64,000 bases of DNA from Shimia sagamensis. Lineage in GTDB: Bacteria; Pseudomonadota; Alphaproteobacteria; Rhodobacterales; Rhodobacteraceae. The stretch's first letter is position 1. The number at the start of each line of letters is the position of its first letter. Both the position numbers and the translations under genes were made by a program. A model generated the notes under the pieces. It saw nothing but the letters and a program-made list of their open reading frames with translations, was not told where the DNA came from and did no database searches. Where the stretch lies: contig NZ_FXTY01000005.1 of NCBI RefSeq assembly GCF_900182745.1, forward strand, positions 310,001 to 374,000, written 5' to 3'. This document shows positions 46,906 to 55,704 of this stretch, in pieces.

Positions 46906-47253
46906 ATGTCCAACGCGCTCGATACCGTCTTCTCTGCTCTCGCCGACCCAACCCGTCGCGCGATCCTCAACATGTTGCTTGAGGATGATATGGCTGTGAC
47001 CGACGTGGCAGAGCCGTTTGACATCTCCCTGGCAGCCATCTCCAAACACTTGGTGATCTTGACCAAAGCGGGGCTGATTGCGCAAGAGAAACGCGGCCGG
47101 GTGAAATGGTGCAAACTGCAACCCGACGCGATGCGCGCGGCTTCTGTCTGGATGCAGGGGTTTGGCCAATTTGAGCCGGTCAATCTGGATGCGTTTGAAC
47201 GCTTCTTGGAAACCGAGCTTATGTCGCCGTCTCCCTCAGACACGCCCGAATAA
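46906..47253 (+). CDS. ArsR/SmtB-family transcriptional regulator
   Basis: 115 residues from the ATG at 46906 with a TAGGAGAG site. The winged HTH has FSALADPTRRAILNMLLEDD, recognition helix ISLAAISKHLVILTKAGLI and wing KRGRVKWCKL. No metal-binding CxC box is visible (the one Cys is in the wing), so it is likely not a classic metal sensor. Its end overlaps the convergent DfsB-like gene by 35 bp, a pairing often seen for ArsR and DinB/SRPBCC stress genes. Confidence 0.92.
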   Translation: MSNALDTVFSALADPTRRAILNMLLEDDMAVTDVAEPFDISLAAISKHLVILTKAGLIAQEKRGRVKWCKLQPDAMRAASVWMQGFGQFEPVNLDAFERFLETELMSPSPSDTPE

Positions 47254-47719
47254 ATTTCGCCGCAGACCGATAATGAGACGAAGCTGCCGCCTCCGCCCAA
47301 CGCCCGGTGGTCCAGTTGTTGTTGCCACCCTTCATAGGCTTGGCATAAAGCGCTTCTTGGTCAAGCCCATCCACGAGCCCGTGCCACCGCTTATGCGCCG
47401 CCTCGAAACCAGCCTTGGCCGTGTCCCAATCCACGCCCTGGTGCCGCGCAAGCAGATCCGCGTTATAGGCTTTGAGCTGGTTCCATTTGTATCCCGGTGC
47501 TGGGAAAGCCACGACCTTGCCCGCCTGCCCATCGGCATACCATCCCAAAAACAAATCAATCCAATGCGCGCGATGTACCACCACATCACGAATGCTCCAA
47601 TTGTCATCATGCTGACACAGCGCCACATTCGCAGGCACCGTCTCAATCACCATTTGTAGTTTGGCAAACTCTTTGTCAGCAATCGCCAACAAATCCTCTT
47701 TGGTTGTTGCTGCAGGCAT
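47219..47719 (-). CDS. ClbS/DfsB family four-helix bundle protein
   Basis: 166 residues of the DinB-like bundle. The start is TKEDLLAIADKEFAKLQMVIE, with WSIRDVVVHRAHWIDLFLGWY in the middle carrying His residues in the family metal or cyclopropane-binding place. The end is SHYRSAAKFIRACLRE. ClbS proteins inactivate the genotoxin colibactin; most members are uncharacterised. Its 3' end overlaps that of the ArsR gene. Confidence 0.87.
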   Translation of the reverse strand: MPAATTKEDLLAIADKEFAKLQMVIETVPANVALCQHDDNWSIRDVVVHRAHWIDLFLGWYADGQAGKVVAFPAPGYKWNQLKAYNADLLARHQGVDWDTAKAGFEAAHKRWHGLVDGLDQEALYAKPMKGGNNNWTTGRWAEAAASSHYRSAAKFIRACLRETAT

Positions 47720-47796
47720 GGCATTCCTCCCGCCTAAGGATAGCTCAAAAAGTCCAACTCATCTTTGATACGTATCATGGCGCGGCAAAGAAGAGG

Positions 47797-48678
47797 CTAC
47801 CCTTCATTTTCGAGCAGCATCCACAGCGCGACGCAGGTCAAGCCAATCCCAATCAGCACATACCCACTGGGCGCGCCATGCCCCAGACCTATCTCCCACA
47901 GGATCACCCAGCTTGGCACCAGATAAGTATAGGCCATGACCTTGGCACTGGGCAGGTGCAGTGTGGCAAATTGCAACAACACAAAGGTCGTCGCGGAGGC
48001 AAACACCGCCAGATAGACAATGGTGCCCCACACCAGCGGCTGCAGTGCCAACCAGTCTGTCGCCCTAAGATCATTCCAACCGAACCCTGTCAGGATTATC
48101 AGCCCGGCAATCAGCATGCCAAAAGTGAACACCACAGGTGCTTCGCCGCGATTCAGCTTACGCACCATCGGCGTATAGAGTGCGTGCAACATACAGCCCC
48201 AGAAGTAATAGATTTCCCCCTGCCCGACCTCAAAGCGCAGAAACGCCTGCCAATCCGCCCGGAAAATCACCCACAGCGCCCCAACGCCACCGATGCCCAG
48301 CGCGACAAACATACGTTTGGTGGTGATCTGGCGCAGCAAGGCCCAGCCAAATCCAGCCGACATCAGCGGCGTCAACGTAAACACTGCCGCCGTGCTCACC
48401 GGATGTGCCGTCTTCAGTCCTTCAAACATCAGGACAAAGTAGCCGGCAAACAACCCACCAAGGATCAGATAACGCCAGGGTGCCTGCCACGCCGACTTAG
48501 GCAAACCTTTTGTGGCCATAGCCGCCACGCCAATCACACACGCAGCAATCAGAAACCGCACCGCGTTTAATGCCGCCGGCTCCACGGCATTGGCACTCAT
48601 CGATCCAAGCGAAAACGAACCGGCCACCAATGCCGAGAACAGCAACATGGCCAAATGGCCGCGCAAGTGTAGGCTCAT
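47797..48678 (-). CDS. EamA/DMT-superfamily transporter
   Basis: 293 residues from the ATG at 48678, which overlaps the LysR stop by four bases. About ten TM helices are arranged as two EamA repeats, seen in LNAVRFLIAACVIGVAAMA and ATTFVLLQFATLHLPSAKVMAYTYLVPSW. It is probably an exporter of metabolites or amino acids. Coupling to the LysR gene suggests regulation by it. Confidence 0.9.
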   Translation of the reverse strand: MSLHLRGHLAMLLFSALVAGSFSLGSMSANAVEPAALNAVRFLIAACVIGVAAMATKGLPKSAWQAPWRYLILGGLFAGYFVLMFEGLKTAHPVSTAAVFTLTPLMSAGFGWALLRQITTKRMFVALGIGGVGALWVIFRADWQAFLRFEVGQGEIYYFWGCMLHALYTPMVRKLNRGEAPVVFTFGMLIAGLIILTGFGWNDLRATDWLALQPLVWGTIVYLAVFASATTFVLLQFATLHLPSAKVMAYTYLVPSWVILWEIGLGHGAPSGYVLIGIGLTCVALWMLLENEG

Positions 48679-49559
48679 CGTGAAGAAGTCCAATCCTGCG
48701 CCCGCTCTTTGAGGAACGTCAAAAAGGTCTGTACTTTAATGGTACGGTGCAGATCCACATGGGTGATCAGACGCACATTGATTGCCCACTCATCCCTAGG
48801 CGCCAAGACCTGCGTCAAAGGCTCATTCGGATCAACATCCCATACAGGCAGAAACCCCAAACCTGCTCCCTGACGAATCCCTGCAGCAGTGGCGCGGTCA
48901 GAGGACGAGCGAAACACCACATTTTCACGCGGCACCTGCGTCTTCAGCCACCGGTAAAATGGCGCACGACTGTCTGGATTGTCGTGCCCAACAAAGCGAT
49001 GATTCACCAAATCCGCCTCATCTTTTGGCGCTCCATATTTGGCAATATACTTATCTGCGCCATACATCGCTGCGGGCAAATGTGCGAGCTTTTGCACCAC
49101 GTTGTCCGGCTGCACTTCGCCATCTCCGGCCCGGATCGCCACATGCGCCTCGCCATATTCCAGACGAAACACCCGATCCCCGGTCAAAAACCGCACCATC
49201 AGATCTGGATGTGCTGCCTGAAAATCCGCAAGAATTGGCGCCACCAACGGGGCAAACCCGCCCAGCGCAGTCACCACCAATTCACCGGACACATCCGCGC
49301 CGCGCCCTTTGATACGTCCTTCCAGCTGACCAAATTGGTCATCCGTGGTTTGCGCCACACGCATCAGGTCTTCGCCAGCCTCCGTGGCCGTGTATCCGCG
49401 CGCATGACGCTGAAACAGCTTCACGCCCAACTGCGCTTCCAGCGCATCAATGTGCCGGATCACGGTCGCGTGGTGCACGCCGAGCACTTCGGCGGCCCCA
49501 CTCACCGTGCCTTGCTGCGCCACCTGAAACGCAGTGCGCACCTCATCCCAGTTCTTCAT
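48675..49559 (-). CDS. LysR-family transcriptional regulator
   Basis: 294 residues from the ATG at 49559 (MKNWDEVRTAF) with a GAGGGCGA site. The HTH is GTVSGAAEVLGVHHATVIRHIDALE, and the effector domain is of the short-chain TrpI/CrgA type. It is divergent from the azoreductase gene and coupled downstream to the EamA transporter, so both are candidate targets. Confidence 0.92.
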   Translation of the reverse strand: MKNWDEVRTAFQVAQQGTVSGAAEVLGVHHATVIRHIDALEAQLGVKLFQRHARGYTATEAGEDLMRVAQTTDDQFGQLEGRIKGRGADVSGELVVTALGGFAPLVAPILADFQAAHPDLMVRFLTGDRVFRLEYGEAHVAIRAGDGEVQPDNVVQKLAHLPAAMYGADKYIAKYGAPKDEADLVNHRFVGHDNPDSRAPFYRWLKTQVPRENVVFRSSSDRATAAGIRQGAGLGFLPVWDVDPNEPLTQVLAPRDEWAINVRLITHVDLHRTIKVQTFLTFLKERAQDWTSSR

Positions 49560-49597
49560 AATTCGCCCTCGCTTCGCATGTGCAAATTCAAACACTC

Positions 49598-49607
49598 AAT
49601 GCGCATT
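49598..49607. promoter_or_regulatory. Palindrome between LysR and azoreductase
   Basis: Perfect 10-base dyad AATGCGCATT in the 123-bp divergent region, a possible binding site for the LysR regulator. The length is short, so a chance match is possible. Confidence 0.3.
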
Positions 49608-49682
49608 AGTGGCAATTGTGTGTGGATTTGCAATAGCCCATCTTCTTGTCAATCGCAGACACTCACGCAAGGACACATTCAA

Positions 49683-50228
49683 ATGACCCACACAGTTTTG
49701 CACATCGACAGCTCCGCCCGCTTCACAGACTCTGCCTCCCGCACGGCCTCCGCCGCTTTGGTAGCACAACAGAACGCAACCCACGTCATCACCCGCGACC
49801 TGTCCGCAACCACTTTGCCATTCTTGGATGAAACCTTCGCCCAAGCCACTTTTACTCCTCCAGAGGCGCGCACCGACGCCCAGAAAGCTGCGTTGGAAAC
49901 TTCAGACACGCTGGTTGCAGAGCTACAGGCCGCCGACACCATTGTTATTGGTGTTGCCGTCTACAATTTCTCAATCCCTGCGTCGCTGAAAGCTTGGATT
50001 GATCAGGTCGCCCGTGCCGGCGTGACTTTTGCATACACAGACACCGGCCCCAAAGGTCTGCTCGAGGGCAAAAAAGTTGTGATCACCTTCGCGTCCGGCG
50101 GCACCGAAATTGGCTCCGACATCGACTTCGCCTCTAGCTACCTGCGCTTTGTACTGGGTTTTCTGGGCATCACAGATGTGACCATCCTGAACAAAGACGG
50201 CGCAGAGGTTGCTGCCAAAGCCGCCTAA
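49683..50228 (+). CDS. azoR: FMN-dependent NADH-azoreductase
   Basis: 181 residues from the ATG at 49683 with an AAGGAC site; a 312-codon upstream open frame is antisense to LysR and rejected. It has a flavodoxin-like fold: TVLHIDSSARFTDSASR at the phosphate loop, the AVYNFSIPASLKAWIDQVARAG flavin loop and KVVITFASGGTE. It reduces azo compounds or quinones. It is followed by a terminator and divergent from a LysR regulator that probably controls it. Confidence 0.93.
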   Translation: MTHTVLHIDSSARFTDSASRTASAALVAQQNATHVITRDLSATTLPFLDETFAQATFTPPEARTDAQKAALETSDTLVAELQAADTIVIGVAVYNFSIPASLKAWIDQVARAGVTFAYTDTGPKGLLEGKKVVITFASGGTEIGSDIDFASSYLRFVLGFLGITDVTILNKDGAEVAAKAA

Positions 50229-50240
50229 CCCCAAACGCGG

Positions 50241-50269
50241 AAGGCGCACGGAGTATCGTGCGCCTTTTT
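50241..50269. terminator. Intrinsic terminator after azoR
   Basis: Perfect 10-base arms (AAGGCGCACG / CGTGCGCCTT) with a 6-base loop. The T-run ends at 50269. It separates azoR and the convergent proX. Confidence 0.9.
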
Positions 50270-50273
50270 CAAT

Positions 50274-50810
50274 TCAGGCAACCTCCAGCATCTCGGGCAC
50301 CACGCCCAGTTTCTCAAGGAACAGCCAAAGATCACCCACACTCATCGCCACCGTGCGATCATTCACCAGCGGATGCATGTAGATCTTCTCAGCCTCTTTC
50401 ACCGCACCATCAATAAAGAACCGCACGCCATGTTCAGCCCCATTGATCATCGCCAAAGGCGTCACCGCACCAGGGCGCACCCCTAGATTCTGCATCAAGC
50501 GATCCGCTGAGCCAAACGAAAGCCCACCCACGCCCAACTGCTTGCCAAGCGCCTTCAGATCAATCTCCCGATCCTGCTCCAGCGTGACCAGGTAATTGCG
50601 CTTCTTCTTGTCCCGCAGATACAGGTTCTTGACGCGGAATGCCTTTTCCCCAGGCACTTCCATCGCCGCTTCAACAGACTTGGCATCGTCCACCGTGCGC
50701 AGCGGCACGTGTTCGTGCAGCACATAACCCAGCCCCCAGTCCTGAAGCTGCGCCAAAAGCGCGTCCGAACTCACCGGCAACGTGTCTTGAAACTCTGATG
50801 ATGCGTCCAT
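50274..50810 (-). CDS. Prolyl-tRNA editing protein (YbaK/ProX family)
   Basis: 178 residues. The core is the YbaK-like trans-editing fold, with catalytic Lys in FRVKNLYLRDKKK and the GAVTPLAMING and HPLVNDRTVAMS motifs. It hydrolyses mischarged Ala-tRNA(Pro) (ProXp-ala) or a similar species. It acts in the cytoplasm and stands alone. Confidence 0.9.
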   Translation of the reverse strand: MDASSEFQDTLPVSSDALLAQLQDWGLGYVLHEHVPLRTVDDAKSVEAAMEVPGEKAFRVKNLYLRDKKKRNYLVTLEQDREIDLKALGKQLGVGGLSFGSADRLMQNLGVRPGAVTPLAMINGAEHGVRFFIDGAVKEAEKIYMHPLVNDRTVAMSVGDLWLFLEKLGVVPEMLEVA

Positions 50811-50928
50811 GATTTTGCTGCCTTTGTTGTATTTGCCGAGCTTGATCGATCACGCATTCCATTTCTTTGCAACCCGTCGCGCACTTTACACTTGAACTTT
50901 TCGCGACCTGAATGCGACCACTACACCT

Positions 50929-51429
50929 ATGAGAGTGACCCGAAATTCCTCTGAAAGTTTGAGCTTTGAAGCTGGCCCGTCCTGGAGCGCCCTTCCAGTT
51001 TCCGGCTTTTGGTTCGCGATGGTCTGGCTTTTTGACAACAGCCTCTTCGACGAACGGTCACTTACCTTCTACTGGTTCGCTTTCGGTTTTTCCGCGGTGG
51101 GTATGCACGGTGTCTATAGCGCTCTGCAACACAAGACGCTGTCTCTGGTCCCGAGTTCCGGTAAAATTGCTCTACACAGGAAGACATTGCTTGGCGTACG
51201 GAAGGAAGAATACCCCTTACCGGACCTCAAAGTTGCGAAGTTCTCAAGAAAAGAAACTGAGGACGGCAGCCGCTACCTTCTTCATTTGTATTTTCACAAC
51301 CGCGCACCGGCCTACCTTAACCTTGCGCTGGGTGGCGCAGCAGAAAAGCTGCACGAAGAGATCACCACAACCATCAACACCTGGCTCGCAAACCACGCCC
51401 CTGTTGACTCTGCCCCCCCGCAGGCGTAA
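50929..51429 (+). CDS. Membrane protein with two TM helices and PH-like domain
   Basis: 166 residues, not recognised. A short hydrophilic start is followed by two hydrophobic segments (about 19-37 and 45-66). A soluble half then carries SLVPSSGKIALHRKTLLGVRKEEYPLPDL and RYLLHLYFHNRAPAYLNLALGG, strand-rich like bacterial PH domains. Its plan matches the 5484-6050 protein. It lies upstream of ffh on the same strand (158 bp apart). Confidence 0.72.
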   Translation: MRVTRNSSESLSFEAGPSWSALPVSGFWFAMVWLFDNSLFDERSLTFYWFAFGFSAVGMHGVYSALQHKTLSLVPSSGKIALHRKTLLGVRKEEYPLPDLKVAKFSRKETEDGSRYLLHLYFHNRAPAYLNLALGGAAEKLHEEITTTINTWLANHAPVDSAPPQA

Positions 51430-51587
51430 ACGCGCAGCACTTCCGGGAGTCCGTCAAACTTCCGGTCCTAGGCTTAATGCCGGGATCGCCCCCCATCAGC
51501 GCGTCGCGCCCATGGGGGACATTGGCGTATGGGCGGTTCGTACCTATGTTCGGGCCATGTTTGAAACGGTGAAAGGAACCGGCAGCG

Positions 51588-53114
51588 ATGTTTGAAAATC
51601 TAAGCGAACGCCTCTCTGGAGTCTTTGATCGTCTCACCAAGCAAGGTGCCCTGTCTGAGGACGATGTCAAAACCGCCCTGCGCGAGGTGCGCGTTGCCCT
51701 TCTGGAAGCAGACGTCTCGCTTCCCGTTGCCCGCGATTTTGTCAAAGCTGTGCAAGAAAAGGCCACCGGCCAGTCCGTCACCAAATCTGTGACCCCGGGT
51801 CAGCAGGTTGTGAAGATTGTGCACGACGCGCTGAAAGACGTGCTCGCTGGGGACGAAAACGCCGAAACCGGCGCGCTCAAAATTGACAGCCCGCCCGCGC
51901 CAATCCTGATGGTGGGTCTGCAGGGTTCCGGCAAGACCACCACCACCGGTAAGCTGGCCAAGCGCCTGACCGAAAAAGACGGCAAACGCGTGCTGATGGC
52001 CTCGCTCGACATCTACCGCCCGGCCGCGATGCAACAGTTGGCGGTGCTTGGTACTCAGATCGGTGTAGACACCCTGCCCATCGTGGCAGGTGAGTCCGCC
52101 GTACAGATTGCCAAACGCGCTAAACAGCAGGCCACCCTGGGTGGCTATGACGTCTACATGCTCGACACCGCCGGACGTTTGCAGATCGACGAAGTCTTGA
52201 TGAAAGAAGTCGAGGACGTCCGCGACGCAGTCAACCCGCGCGAAACGCTGCTGGTGGTTGACGGCCTCACCGGTCAGGTCGCCGTGGAAGTGGCGGAAGA
52301 GTTTGACGGCAAGATCGGCATCTCCGGCGTGGTCCTGACCCGTATGGACGGGGACGGCCGTGGCGGTGCTGCGCTCTCAATGCGCGCTGTCACTGGCAAA
52401 CCCATCAAATTTGTTGGCCTCGGCGAAAAGATGGACGCCCTCGAAACTTTTGAGGCGGATCGGGTTGCGGGCCGCATCTTGGGCATGGGCGACATCGTTG
52501 CTCTGGTTGAGAAAGCCCAAGAAACCATCGAGGCTGAACAAGCCGAAAAAATGATGAAGCGCTTCCAAAAAGGCCGCTTCAACATGAACGACATGAAGAT
52601 GCAGCTTGAGCAGATGCAGAAGATGGGCGGCATGGAAGGCATGATGGGCATGCTTCCGGGCATGGGCAAAATGGCCAAACAGGTGCAAGACGCCGGTTTT
52701 GATGACCGCATGATTGTGCGCCAGGTCGCCATGATTCAATCCATGACCAAAAAAGAACGCGCCAACCCGCAGCTCTTGCAAGCGTCCCGCAAAAAGCGGA
52801 TCGCCAAAGGCTCCGGTATGGAGGTCTCTGATCTCAACAAGCTTCTGAAGATGCAGCGCCAGATGGGCGACATGATGAAGAAGATGGGAAAAATGGGCAA
52901 AGGCGGCATGCTGAAGCAAGCCATGAAAGGCATGGTTGGCGGCAAAGGCGGCGCCGACATGGCCAACATGGACCCCTCCCAGATGGATCCAAAACAGCTT
53001 GAAGCTGCGGCCAAAGCGCTTGGCGGCAAAGGTGGCCTTCCTGGTGGCCTCGGCGGTCTGGGTGGTGGCATGGGCCTGCCCCCGGGCCTGTCCGGCTTTG
53101 GGAAAAAGAAGTAA
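51588..53114 (+). CDS. ffh: Signal recognition particle protein Ffh
   Basis: 508 residues. It binds SRP RNA (30540-30640) and signal sequences. The N domain (1-95) is followed by the G domain with P-loop GLQGSGKTT (110-118), DTAGRL and TRMDGD. The M domain is rich in Met (KMGGMEGMMGMLPGMGKMAK) and ends in a Gly-rich tail. It is the first gene of a run ending in rpsP, rimM and trmD. Confidence 0.96.
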   Translation: MFENLSERLSGVFDRLTKQGALSEDDVKTALREVRVALLEADVSLPVARDFVKAVQEKATGQSVTKSVTPGQQVVKIVHDALKDVLAGDENAETGALKIDSPPAPILMVGLQGSGKTTTTGKLAKRLTEKDGKRVLMASLDIYRPAAMQQLAVLGTQIGVDTLPIVAGESAVQIAKRAKQQATLGGYDVYMLDTAGRLQIDEVLMKEVEDVRDAVNPRETLLVVDGLTGQVAVEVAEEFDGKIGISGVVLTRMDGDGRGGAALSMRAVTGKPIKFVGLGEKMDALETFEADRVAGRILGMGDIVALVEKAQETIEAEQAEKMMKRFQKGRFNMNDMKMQLEQMQKMGGMEGMMGMLPGMGKMAKQVQDAGFDDRMIVRQVAMIQSMTKKERANPQLLQASRKKRIAKGSGMEVSDLNKLLKMQRQMGDMMKKMGKMGKGGMLKQAMKGMVGGKGGADMANMDPSQMDPKQLEAAAKALGGKGGLPGGLGGLGGGMGLPPGLSGFGKKK

Positions 53115-53449
53115 TGATCACCTGCACCCTCACATATGAGATCGACCCAAATCAGGTCGCGGCCTTTGAGGCCTACGCCAAGGCTTGGATTGGTCTGGTC
53201 AACCGGATGGGCGGCACCCATCACGGCTATTGGCTGCCATCTGAAGGGGCCAACGACATCGCTTATGCGATGTTCTCTTATCCGTCTCTGGCGGCTTATG
53301 AGGCCTACCGCACCGCCTCGATGGAAGACGCCGAGTGTCAAAAGGCTTTTGCCTTTGCACAGAAAACCGGCTGCATTCGCCGCTATGATCGAACCTTCAC
53401 CCGCCCGGTGCTCGACGCCGCACCCATCGAGGCTCTGGACACCTACTGA
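53114..53449 (+). CDS. NIPSNAP-family protein
   Basis: 111 residues with the dimeric alpha/beta barrel NIPSNAP pattern: TCTLTYEIDPNQVAAFEAYAK at the start and GGTHHGYWLP in the middle. Its ATG shares one base with the ffh stop, so it is coupled. The function is unknown; homologues bind small molecules. Confidence 0.85.
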   Translation: MITCTLTYEIDPNQVAAFEAYAKAWIGLVNRMGGTHHGYWLPSEGANDIAYAMFSYPSLAAYEAYRTASMEDAECQKAFAFAQKTGCIRRYDRTFTRPVLDAAPIEALDTY

Positions 53450-54036
53450 TGACCCTGCATACCACATATCCCTGGGAGGCTCCGGCCACCGGAACTGCCG
53501 CCGCTATGGCGACGCAGATGGAAATGTGTGTGCCGACGCTTGAGACACCGCGCCTGACTTTGCGCTCCATACGCCTGACCGATTTTGAGACTTTCTACGG
53601 CATCCTCTCCAGCGAACGTGCCGCTTACATGGACGGCCCGTTTGATCGCGACGAGGCGTGGTTCGAGTTCACCCAATGTGTGAGCGGCTGGATGCTGCGC
53701 GGCGTGGGCTATTTCGCCATCGTGAAGCGCGACACCGGTGCAATCTTGGGCTTTGTTGGTTTGGGCATGGAATTTGGCGATCAGGAACATGAGCTGGGGT
53801 ACTTTCTCACGGAAGAAGCCGAAGGCAATGGCTACGCCACCGACGCCGCTGAGGCTGTGCGCGACTTTGGCCTCGGTCAACAGGGTCTTCTGTCTCTGGT
53901 CAGTTACGTGGACCCGGCCAACACATCCGCCGCAGCCGTCGCCGAACGCCTGGGTGCAAAGCGTGACACGCAAAGCGAAGAACTGTTTGCCGAGCCGGTG
54001 CAGATTTGGCGTCATAAGCTGGAGGCCTACGCATGA
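53449..54036 (+). CDS. GNAT acetyltransferase 1 of 4 (RimJ/RimL-like)
   Basis: 195 residues. The leading LETPRLTLRSIRLTDFETF is the RimJ/RimL-type start, and the acetyl-CoA loop is EEAEGNGYATDAAEAV. The C-terminal NTSAAAVAERLGAKRD follows. The ATG shares a base with the NIPSNAP stop. It is the first of four tandem paralogues; the substrate is unknown, with protein N-termini or small amines possible. Confidence 0.9.
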   Translation: MTLHTTYPWEAPATGTAAAMATQMEMCVPTLETPRLTLRSIRLTDFETFYGILSSERAAYMDGPFDRDEAWFEFTQCVSGWMLRGVGYFAIVKRDTGAILGFVGLGMEFGDQEHELGYFLTEEAEGNGYATDAAEAVRDFGLGQQGLLSLVSYVDPANTSAAAVAERLGAKRDTQSEELFAEPVQIWRHKLEAYA

Positions 54037-54581
54037 TGCGCTACGAGATCCCCCAACTTGAAACAAACCGTCTGGTCTTGCGCGGCCCGCAACAGTCAGA
54101 TTTCGACGTCACAGCAGCATTTTTTGCGTCCGATCGCTCGAAATTTGTTGGCGGCCCGCTTTCGGCTGAACAGGCGTGGCGCGTGCTATCGCTAGAAGCA
54201 GGCCACTGGGCCTTGCGTGGGTTTGGCCGCTGGATTGTCGTGGAACGTGACAGCAACACCCCCGTCGGCAATATTGGCCTCTGGTATCCGCACGGCTGGC
54301 CCGAAGCGGAAATCGGTTGGGATTTGTTTGAAGGGTTCGAAGGCAAGGGCTATGCCACCGAGGCCGCATTGGCGGCCCGCAGCTATGCTTATGACGTTCT
54401 GGGATGGAACACTGTCATCAGCCTTGTTGACCCAAAGAACACGTCTTCTCTGAAACTGGCACAACGTCTGGGTGCCCGCCACGACGGCAACTTCACCCAC
54501 GAGCGTTATGGCGTCATGCAAATTTGGCGCCACCTGTCACCAGATGAGATCGTCAACGGCGGAATGGAGGCCTACGCATGA
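54033..54581 (+). CDS. GNAT acetyltransferase 2 of 4 (RimJ/RimL-like)
   Basis: 182 residues. It starts with ATG overlapping the previous stop by four bases. Family features are LETNRLVLRGPQQSDF, the acetyl-CoA loop FEGFEGKGYATEAALAA and the NTSSLKLAQRLGARHDG end. It is closely similar in plan to copies 3 and 4. Confidence 0.9.
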   Translation: MMRYEIPQLETNRLVLRGPQQSDFDVTAAFFASDRSKFVGGPLSAEQAWRVLSLEAGHWALRGFGRWIVVERDSNTPVGNIGLWYPHGWPEAEIGWDLFEGFEGKGYATEAALAARSYAYDVLGWNTVISLVDPKNTSSLKLAQRLGARHDGNFTHERYGVMQIWRHLSPDEIVNGGMEAYA

Positions 54582-55099
54582 GTCTCCGCGTAAACATCCC
54601 CGTGATCGAAACCGAACGCCTGCGCCTGCGTGCGCCTCAACTGTCCGATTTGGAGCAGATGGTAGCGTTTTACGCCTCTGATCGCAGCGCCTTTGTTGGC
54701 GGCGCCCGCGATGAAGCTGCGACCTTTACGAGCCTCACGAGCCGGATTGGCCATTGGGTAGTGCGCGAGCACGGCCTCTGGCATTTCGAAGAAAAAGAGA
54801 CCGGTACCTTTATGGGCTGGGCCGGCGTCATCAACGCCCCGGGCTGGCACGAGCCAGAACTCGGTTGGACAGTGATGGCTGACGGCGAAGGCAAAGGCTA
54901 CGCCTCTGAAGCTGCGATTGCAGCGCGCACCTATGCTGCAAACCACTTTGGCATGCCCCACCTGATGAGTTATCTTGCTCCGGCCAACTCCCGATCTGTC
55001 GCCATGGCCAAACGCCTTGGCGCCACCTTTGAGTGCGAGCATCAGCTGCATGGCCAGTTTTGCCATGTCTACCGCCATCCAAAAGTGGGGGCCGTGTAA
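54578..55099 (+). CDS. GNAT acetyltransferase 3 of 4 (RimJ/RimL-like)
   Basis: 173 residues. IETERLRLRAPQLSDLEQM leads in, followed by the acetyl-CoA loop DGEGKGYASEAAIAART and the NSRSVAMAKRLGATFE end. The start overlaps copy 2 by four bases and the stop shares one base with the ATG of copy 4. Confidence 0.9.
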   Translation: MSLRVNIPVIETERLRLRAPQLSDLEQMVAFYASDRSAFVGGARDEAATFTSLTSRIGHWVVREHGLWHFEEKETGTFMGWAGVINAPGWHEPELGWTVMADGEGKGYASEAAIAARTYAANHFGMPHLMSYLAPANSRSVAMAKRLGATFECEHQLHGQFCHVYRHPKVGAV

Positions 55100-55704
55100 T
55101 GCCCAGCAAATCCATCCCAACCCTTGAAACCAAACGCCTGATTTTGCGTGGCCCCGAGCCCGAGGATTACCCGAACTTCAAGGCCACCTTTGCATCGTAT
55201 CGCTCCCGCTTCATGGGCGGACCTTTGAATGCCTACGAAACATGGATGCTCTACGCGGCCGAAATTGGCCACTGGAACATTCGCGGCTACGGCATGTGGA
55301 TGATCCACGACAAAGCAACCGACGAAACGCTTGGCATGGCCGGCGGCTGGTTCCCGGCCAAATGGCCAGAGCGTGAAATTGCCTGGATCATCTGGCCTGA
55401 GAAAGCCGGTCACGGCTACGCGCTCGAAGCCACCCACGCGGTGCGCCGATATTTCTACAATGACCTTGGTTGGGACGGGGCGGTGTCTTACATCGACCCG
55501 AAAAATCTCGACTCGATCCGCCTCGCAGAACGCCTTGGCGCGGCAAAAGACAAATCCGCACCTTCAGTGGACGGACATGACGTGGTCTACCGCCATCCCT
55601 CGCCCGAAACACTGGCCTCCTCTCAGATCGGCGACGCCATCGAAATGGAAATCAGCCACTACGCCGACCCGATGTTCAAACCGAAAGGCTACGCCCTTGA
55701 CTGA
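55099..55704 (+). CDS. GNAT acetyltransferase 4 of 4 (RimJ/RimL-like)
   Basis: 201 residues from the ATG at 55099; an earlier in-frame start lies within copy 3. LETKRLILRGPEPEDYPNF leads in, the acetyl-CoA loop is EKAGHGYALEATHAV (fewer Gly residues than its neighbours), and the NLDSIRLAERLGAAKD end follows. It overlaps the chorismate mutase start by eight bases. Confidence 0.9.
   Translation: MPSKSIPTLETKRLILRGPEPEDYPNFKATFASYRSRFMGGPLNAYETWMLYAAEIGHWNIRGYGMWMIHDKATDETLGMAGGWFPAKWPEREIAWIIWPEKAGHGYALEATHAVRRYFYNDLGWDGAVSYIDPKNLDSIRLAERLGAAKDKSAPSVDGHDVVYRHPSPETLASSQIGDAIEMEISHYADPMFKPKGYALD

Noticed and set aside
48747-49682. 312-codon open frame upstream and in frame with azoR
   Set aside because: It is antisense to the LysR gene at 48675-49559. 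The azoreductase fold starts at the ATG at 49683 with its own ribosome site.
55331-55696. Long open frame before chorismate mutase
   Set aside because: It overlaps GNAT 4 in another frame and has no protein-like composition; the AroQ core starts near 55697.
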